Source: SHVO01 sp041905525 (GTDB taxonomy: Bacteria > Pseudomonadota > Alphaproteobacteria > Rhodospirillales > Rhodospirillaceae). From it: a stretch of DNA of 64,000 nucleotides. A program made the position numbers and the translations under genes. This document shows positions 60,040-64,000 of the stretch, one piece after another. The DNA is taken from NCBI GenBank assembly GCA_041905525.1, contig JAYRKY010000001.1, forward strand, positions 372,001-436,000. The letters run 5' to 3'. The stretch's first letter is position 1; each line of letters starts with the position of its first letter. The notes beneath the pieces were generated by a model. That model searched no databases and was not told the origin of the DNA. It worked only from the letters and a program-made list of their open reading frames with translations.

Positions 60040-61827
60040 TTAAACGGCCTGACTTAAGGTATCGACCAGTTCCTTCAGGCGCGTGGTGTCGGATTCCGCC
60101 GTCATGCGGCGGACTTGGCCGCTGATGGAGGCCAGATTCAGCTCCAGGATGCGCTTCTTCACCCGCGGCAGGCTGGCGGGGTTCATGGACAGCTCCGTGA
60201 TTCCGAAGCCCAGTAGGATCGGCGTCATGCGTGCGTCGCCCGCCATCTCGCCGCAGACCGAAACCGGAATCCGCGCCGCCGAAGCCGCCTCCGCCGTGAA
60301 CTGGATGAGGCGGAGCACCGCCGGGTGGAGCGGGTTGTAGAGATACGCGACCTGCTCGTCGGTGCGGTCGATGGCCAGTGTGTACTGGGTCAGGTCATTG
60401 GTCCCGAGCGCAAAGAAGTCCGACTCCTGGGCCAGAGCGTCGGCCGCGAGAGCCGCGCCAGGGATTTCGATCATGATGCCCAGCGGCGGCAGCGGATCGG
60501 CGATCCGCACGCCCTTGCGCTTCAAGGCCGCGGCCACGCGCACCAGAATCCCGCGCACCTGCTTGATTTCGTCCACCGTGCAGACCATCGGCAACAGAAT
60601 GCGTACCGGCCCGAGCGCGCTCGCGCGCAGAATCGCCGACAGTTGGGTCATCAATAGTTTGCGCCGCTTCAGCGAAAAGCGGATCGCGCGCAGCCCCAGC
60701 GCCGGGTTCGGACCCGGCTCCAGCCCGACCGCTTCACCCAGTTTGTCGGCGCCGACATCGAGGGTCCGGACGGTGACGGGCCGGCCGCCCATTTTTTTCA
60801 CGACTTGCGACAGTTCCTCGAACTGCTCTTCCTCGCTCGGCAGGGCTTCACGGTTCATGAACATGAATTCGCTGCGGAACAGGCCGATGCCTTCCGCGCC
60901 CGCGGCGAGCACGCCAGGAATTTCGTTGGGCAGTTCGATGTTGGCGTGCAGGTGCACGCGGAAGCCGTCGCGCGTGACCGCCGCAACGGTCTTCAGCTTC
61001 TTCAGCGAATGCTGCGAGCGCAGGAACGCGGCACGTCGCTTTCTGTACTTCGACAACGTCGCCGCGCCGGGCTTGATGATGACGCGCCCTGCCGTGCCGT
61101 CGATGATGATTTCGTCGCCGTTCTCGGCCCCTTCGAGAAGCTCCGGCGGAGCGACCACGGCGGGCAGGCCCAGGCTGCGCGCGACGATCGCGGTGTGGCT
61201 TTCCACTCCGCCCAGGATGGTGGCGAGACCGGCGACACGCTTGGGGTCGAGAAGCGCGGTATCGGCCGGGGACAGTTCGTCGGCGACAATCACCGCGTTG
61301 ACGGGCAGGTCGTCCAGCCCGGTCTCGATATCCTTGCCGCCCAGGCTTTCAACCAGGCGGCGCCCCACTTCGCGAATGTCGGCGATGCGCGCCGACAGAT
61401 ATTGATCGTCCATGGCGGCGAAGGCCTCAGCCATCAGGCCGATTTCCTTCATCACCGCCGCTTCGGCGTTGATCCGATCGGTAGCGATACGCTTTTGCAC
61501 TCCGCGCACCAGGCGCGATCCGCTCAGCATTTGCTGGTAGGCCTCCAGCAGATATCCCACTTCCTCGCCCGCCGCGCCGGCCATGCGCTTGGCGCGCGCC
61601 TGCAGCGCCTCGATGCGGCTCGCCGCTTCTGCGGCCGCCTCCAGCACCCGGTGCTGTTCCGCGCGCACGCGCGCCGCCGGAATGCGGCGCTCGCGCACCT
61701 GCACCACCGCGTGTGAGTCATGCCGGTGCACCACGCCGAGTGCGACGCCGGGACCAACGGCGACGCCTTCATACATGCGCTCGCCGCGCGCCGGAGATGC
61801 GGACTCTTTGGCCGGTCTATTCTTCAT
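60040..61827 (-). CDS. ptsP: phosphoenolpyruvate-protein phosphotransferase (enzyme I)
   Basis: A 595-residue EI without an N-terminal GAF domain. The phospho-His is in GGVESHTAIVARSLGLPAVV (about residue 210), and PEP-binding motifs ALGLRAIRFSLKRR, LLPMVCTVDEI, GIMIEIPGAAL, FFALGTNDLTQYTLAIDR and the Cys in VSVCGEMAGD are present. It overlaps the HPr stop by 11 bases. With HPr and EIIA and no sugar permease nearby, it drives a regulatory rather than transport PTS. Confidence 0.92.
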   Translation of the reverse strand: MKNRPAKESASPARGERMYEGVAVGPGVALGVVHRHDSHAVVQVRERRIPAARVRAEQHRVLEAAAEAASRIEALQARAKRMAGAAGEEVGYLLEAYQQMLSGSRLVRGVQKRIATDRINAEAAVMKEIGLMAEAFAAMDDQYLSARIADIREVGRRLVESLGGKDIETGLDDLPVNAVIVADELSPADTALLDPKRVAGLATILGGVESHTAIVARSLGLPAVVAPPELLEGAENGDEIIIDGTAGRVIIKPGAATLSKYRKRRAAFLRSQHSLKKLKTVAAVTRDGFRVHLHANIELPNEIPGVLAAGAEGIGLFRSEFMFMNREALPSEEEQFEELSQVVKKMGGRPVTVRTLDVGADKLGEAVGLEPGPNPALGLRAIRFSLKRRKLLMTQLSAILRASALGPVRILLPMVCTVDEIKQVRGILVRVAAALKRKGVRIADPLPPLGIMIEIPGAALAADALAQESDFFALGTNDLTQYTLAIDRTDEQVAYLYNPLHPAVLRLIQFTAEAASAARIPVSVCGEMAGDARMTPILLGFGITELSMNPASLPRVKKRILELNLASISGQVRRMTAESDTTRLKELVDTLSQAV

Positions 61828-62089
61828 CGAATTTGTTGGCGACCAAGGTTGTCAGCGCGTCCATCGCCTGGCTCGCGTCCGGTCCGCTGGTCCGGATTTC
61901 GATCGAACACCCGATGGCTGCGGCAAGCATCATCAAACCCATGATGGATCGGCCGGAGACATTGTTCTCGCCGCGTACGACGCGGATCTCGGCCTCAAAC
62001 TGTCCCGCCGTTTTGCAGAACTTCGCGGCGGCGCGCGCGTGCAATCCCTTCGTATTACGGATCTCCACGATGCGCGTAAGGTCGCTCAT
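61817..62089 (-). CDS. ptsH: HPr phosphocarrier protein
   Basis: A 90-residue HPr with phospho-His17 in NTKGLHARAA and the regulatory serine S48 in VSGRSIMGLMML, the target of HPr kinase encoded further upstream. It sits between EIIA and EI genes, in line with the alphaproteobacterial regulatory PTS. Confidence 0.93.
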   Translation of the reverse strand: MSDLTRIVEIRNTKGLHARAAAKFCKTAGQFEAEIRVVRGENNVSGRSIMGLMMLAAAIGCSIEIRTSGPDASQAMDALTTLVANKFDEE

Positions 62090-62134
62090 TCCGATTGACG
62101 TCCTAGAGAGTTGCGAAAAGCCTGGGCCGCGGCC

Positions 62135-62575
62135 CTAGACCGACTTCTTGCGCGGACCTTCCTGCGCGAGGAGCGAGGAAGCCACGTTGATGTACTTGCG
62201 TCCGGCGTCCTGCGCCTGGGCGACCGCCGTCTGCAGCGGTTCCGTGGCGCGCACCGAGGCCAGCTTGATCAGCATCGGCAGATTGACGCCGGCGATCACC
62301 TCGACCGGGGCCGTATCCATGATCGAGATCGCGAGGTTCGAGGGCGTTCCGCCGAACATGTCCGTCAGCACCACCACGCCAGAGCCGGCATTGGTGGTTT
62401 CGACGGCCTTCATGATGTCGGCGCGGCGCCGCTCCATATCGTCTTCCGGTCCGATGCACACGGTTGCGACCTGCGACTGCGGGCCGACCACATGTTCCAT
62501 CGCGGCAACGAGTTCGAGAGCCAGACGCCCGTGCGTGACGAGCACCAATCCGATCAGCGGTTTCGAAACTGGCAT
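62135..62575 (-). CDS. PTS EIIA component, mannose family
   Basis: A 146-residue EIIA-Man-type protein with phospho-His15 in LVTHGRLALELVAAMEHVVG and VVLTDMFGGTPSNLAISIM. No EIIB, EIIC or EIID lies in the window, so its likely role is regulatory, as in other alphaproteobacteria where it follows rapZ and hprK. Confidence 0.9.
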   Translation of the reverse strand: MPVSKPLIGLVLVTHGRLALELVAAMEHVVGPQSQVATVCIGPEDDMERRRADIMKAVETTNAGSGVVVLTDMFGGTPSNLAISIMDTAPVEVIAGVNLPMLIKLASVRATEPLQTAVAQAQDAGRKYINVASSLLAQEGPRKKSV

Positions 62576-62731
62576 GGAAGTCAGACGCGTATCCTTGAGC
62601 TTCAGCGGTGCCGGCTTGAGCCAGGGGCGGCGGGCGTTTGCACGCTGGGCCGGCGGGGCTTAAGGGCGGCGCAGCTTAGCCAATCGCGGTGCGGGAAGCG
62701 ACACCTAGTTGCAGTGCCGCAAACGGAGCCG

Positions 62732-63673
62732 CTAGGTGGGTGGCGGCGCTGTTACGCTACCTGTGGGCGTGGGCGCCGCAGGGCCGGCATGGATATCGCG
62801 GTGGCGGGCTTCACTGGAAACCCCGCGGTCGGTAAGCCAGGCTTTCAATCGCTCCACCATATATACGGAGCGGTGTTGCCCTCCCGTGCAGCCAATCGCA
62901 ATCGTCAGGTAACTCTTCCCTTCCGCTTCGTAGAGGGGAAGCAACGGCTCAAGTAACGCGGTGAGCCGCGCAAGGAACGGCGACAGCGCGGGGTCTTCCT
63001 CGATGTAGGCGCCGACCGCGCGGTCGAGGCCCGTCTTTGGCTTCAACTCGGTCACGTAGTGCGGGTTCTTCAAGAATCGCACGTCGAACACGAGGTCCGC
63101 GTCACGCGGCAAGCCGTGCCGATATCCGAACGATGTCAGGAAAATGCGAAGCGGTCTTTTGCCGGGCCCGCCGAATTGACCCAGCAGAATGCGCTTCAGG
63201 TCCGCAGGAGCCATGCGCGAAGTGTCGATCACCAGGTCCGCCTGGCCCCGCAACGAGGACAGCAGCCGCCGTTCGGTTTCGATGGCGACCGCCACCGGCA
63301 GATCGTCGGCCAACGGGTGGGGGCGGCGCGATTCCGTATAGCGCTGCTGCAGCACCTCGGTGTCGCTGTCCAGGAAGACCAGATCGATCGACAGCGTTTC
63401 GTCGTTTCGCAGGGCCGAGATGCGCATCATAAGTCCGGGGCCGTCGAAATCGCGCGTGCGCACATCGACGCCGATCGCCACCGGTCCGTGGTCGTGGCCC
63501 GCGGCGAAGGAGCCCAGCAGAGCCAGCGGCAGGTTGTCGACAGTTTCGAAGCCGGCATCCTCCAGCGCACGCAGGGCGAGACTCTTGCCCGCGCCCGACA
63601 TGCCGGTGACGATCACCACCTTCAAGGGCGCGCGTCTTGCGACGTCGGGCTTTTTCTGGTCTGCGCCGGTCAT
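62732..63673 (-). CDS. rapZ: RapZ-type nucleotide-binding protein
   Basis: A 313-residue P-loop protein (VIVTGMSGAGKSLALRALED, about 19-38) with DNLPLALL, FLDSDTEVLQQRYTESRRPHPL, and a C-terminal RNA-binding-type domain with FGYRHGLPRDADLVFDVRFLKNPHY and CTGGQHRSVYMVERL. In E. coli RapZ controls GlmS through small RNAs. The ATG at 63673 overlaps the hprK stop by 4 bases; a longer frame overlapping hprK is rejected. Confidence 0.92.
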   Translation of the reverse strand: MTGADQKKPDVARRAPLKVVIVTGMSGAGKSLALRALEDAGFETVDNLPLALLGSFAAGHDHGPVAIGVDVRTRDFDGPGLMMRISALRNDETLSIDLVFLDSDTEVLQQRYTESRRPHPLADDLPVAVAIETERRLLSSLRGQADLVIDTSRMAPADLKRILLGQFGGPGKRPLRIFLTSFGYRHGLPRDADLVFDVRFLKNPHYVTELKPKTGLDRAVGAYIEEDPALSPFLARLTALLEPLLPLYEAEGKSYLTIAIGCTGGQHRSVYMVERLKAWLTDRGVSSEARHRDIHAGPAAPTPTGSVTAPPPT

Positions 63674-64000
63674 GTGCGATTTTCCATTCGCGGGGTCTTC
63701 AACGTCGCGACCGCCATGCGCACCTTCGCGTCGGCGGACGCCTCGGTGGGATCGACTTGCATCCACGGCACGCTGACGCCATTCAGATCTTCCGCGGTCT
63801 TCTCGGGCAGCCGTTCGATCTCGGACGCGCGCGCCAGATCCACAATCAATCCCAGGCGGGCGGACGGGCGACTTCCAATCTCCACGATTCCCAGGCCGCG
63901 CACTTCCATGCGCCCCGCGATGGTCGAGGGGGCCGACAGTACGACCGCGCCGCTCTCGCTTCTCACCTCGCAGGAGTCGTCCGCGACCAGCTGCGCACCC
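63670..64000 (-). CDS. hprK: HPr kinase/phosphorylase, C-terminal part (cut by window)
   Basis: About 110 C-terminal residues enter from the right edge. Visible are GAQLVADDSCEV, STIAGRMEVRGLGIVEIG (the family signature region) and LIVDLARASEIERLPEK, with a conserved-length tail. The P-loop lies outside. It phosphorylates HPr on the serine noted at S48 and is coupled to rapZ by stop/start overlap. Confidence 0.88.
   Translation of the reverse strand, partial: GAQLVADDSCEVRSESGAVVLSAPSTIAGRMEVRGLGIVEIGSRPSARLGLIVDLARASEIERLPEKTAEDLNGVSVPWMQVDPTEASADAKVRMAVATLKTPRMENRT

Noticed and set aside
1..64000. CRISPR array
   Set aside because: No series of regularly spaced direct repeats was seen; the repeats found are att sites, arm sites and isolated palindromes.

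Overview
The window is about 64 kb of GC-rich chromosome from an alphaproteobacterium. This is inferred from the conserved order hprK-rapZ-EIIA-HPr-EI-ahcY-PAS kinase-like-tsaE-amgK/murU-addB-addA-trxA, from rpsA-ihfB-lapA-pyrF-trpFBA-accD-folC, and from class II (CP4-like) aroA and FYDLN zinc-ribbon genes. I cannot fix the family; a Rhizomicrobium/Micropepsaceae-like organism is only a guess.

Layout. 1-1.1 kb: the tail of a methyltransferase and two small proline-rich proteins. 1.1-7.0 kb: a cobalamin riboswitch followed by a full outer-membrane-to-cytoplasm vitamin B12 uptake operon (btuB-F-C-D), with a convergent cytosolic B12-binding-type protein. 7.0-10.1 kb: a two-gene phosphorelay made of a sensor kinase and a receiver-Hpt protein. 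10.1-17.5 kb: threonine dehydratase, a set of envelope glycan genes (GT-C-like membrane protein, GT2, GtrA), three small exported proteins, a cytochrome c and an acyltransferase.

17.6-28.3 kb: a genomic island of about 10.7 kb inserted at the 3' half of a tRNA-Ala(GGC) gene. It is bounded by perfect 55-bp direct repeats and has matching pairs of putative integrase arm sites near both ends. It carries a P4-type integrase, a HigBA-like toxin-antitoxin pair, an unknown gene, an AlpA-like regulator with a predicted RBS-sequestering hairpin, a helix-turn-helix replication-type protein, and a tightly overlapping three-gene operon: MmeI-like DNA adenine methyltransferase, SF2 helicase, and T5orf172/GIY-YIG-type nuclease. 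That operon is the best candidate here for an uncharacterised defence or DNA-modification system, because the methyltransferase shows no nuclease motif of its own.

28.5-39.8 kb: core metabolism and translation (FYDLN protein, aroA, cmk, rpsA, ihfB, lapA, pyrF, trpF, trpB, trpA, accD, folC). 39.8-45.7 kb: accessory genes interrupting the usual folC-trxA neighbourhood (TauE-type exporter, two tandem MHS-family transporters, an unknown exported protein, a methyltransferase with a regulatory domain). 45.7-58.4 kb: trxA, a Rieske oxygenase, addA/addB recombination nuclease, MurU/AmgK-type peptidoglycan recycling genes, tsaE, and a PAS-rich kinase-like protein that appears to have lost all kinase motifs. 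58.5-64 kb: ahcY and the regulatory phosphotransferase chain EI, HPr, EIIA, RapZ and HPr kinase (cut by the window end).
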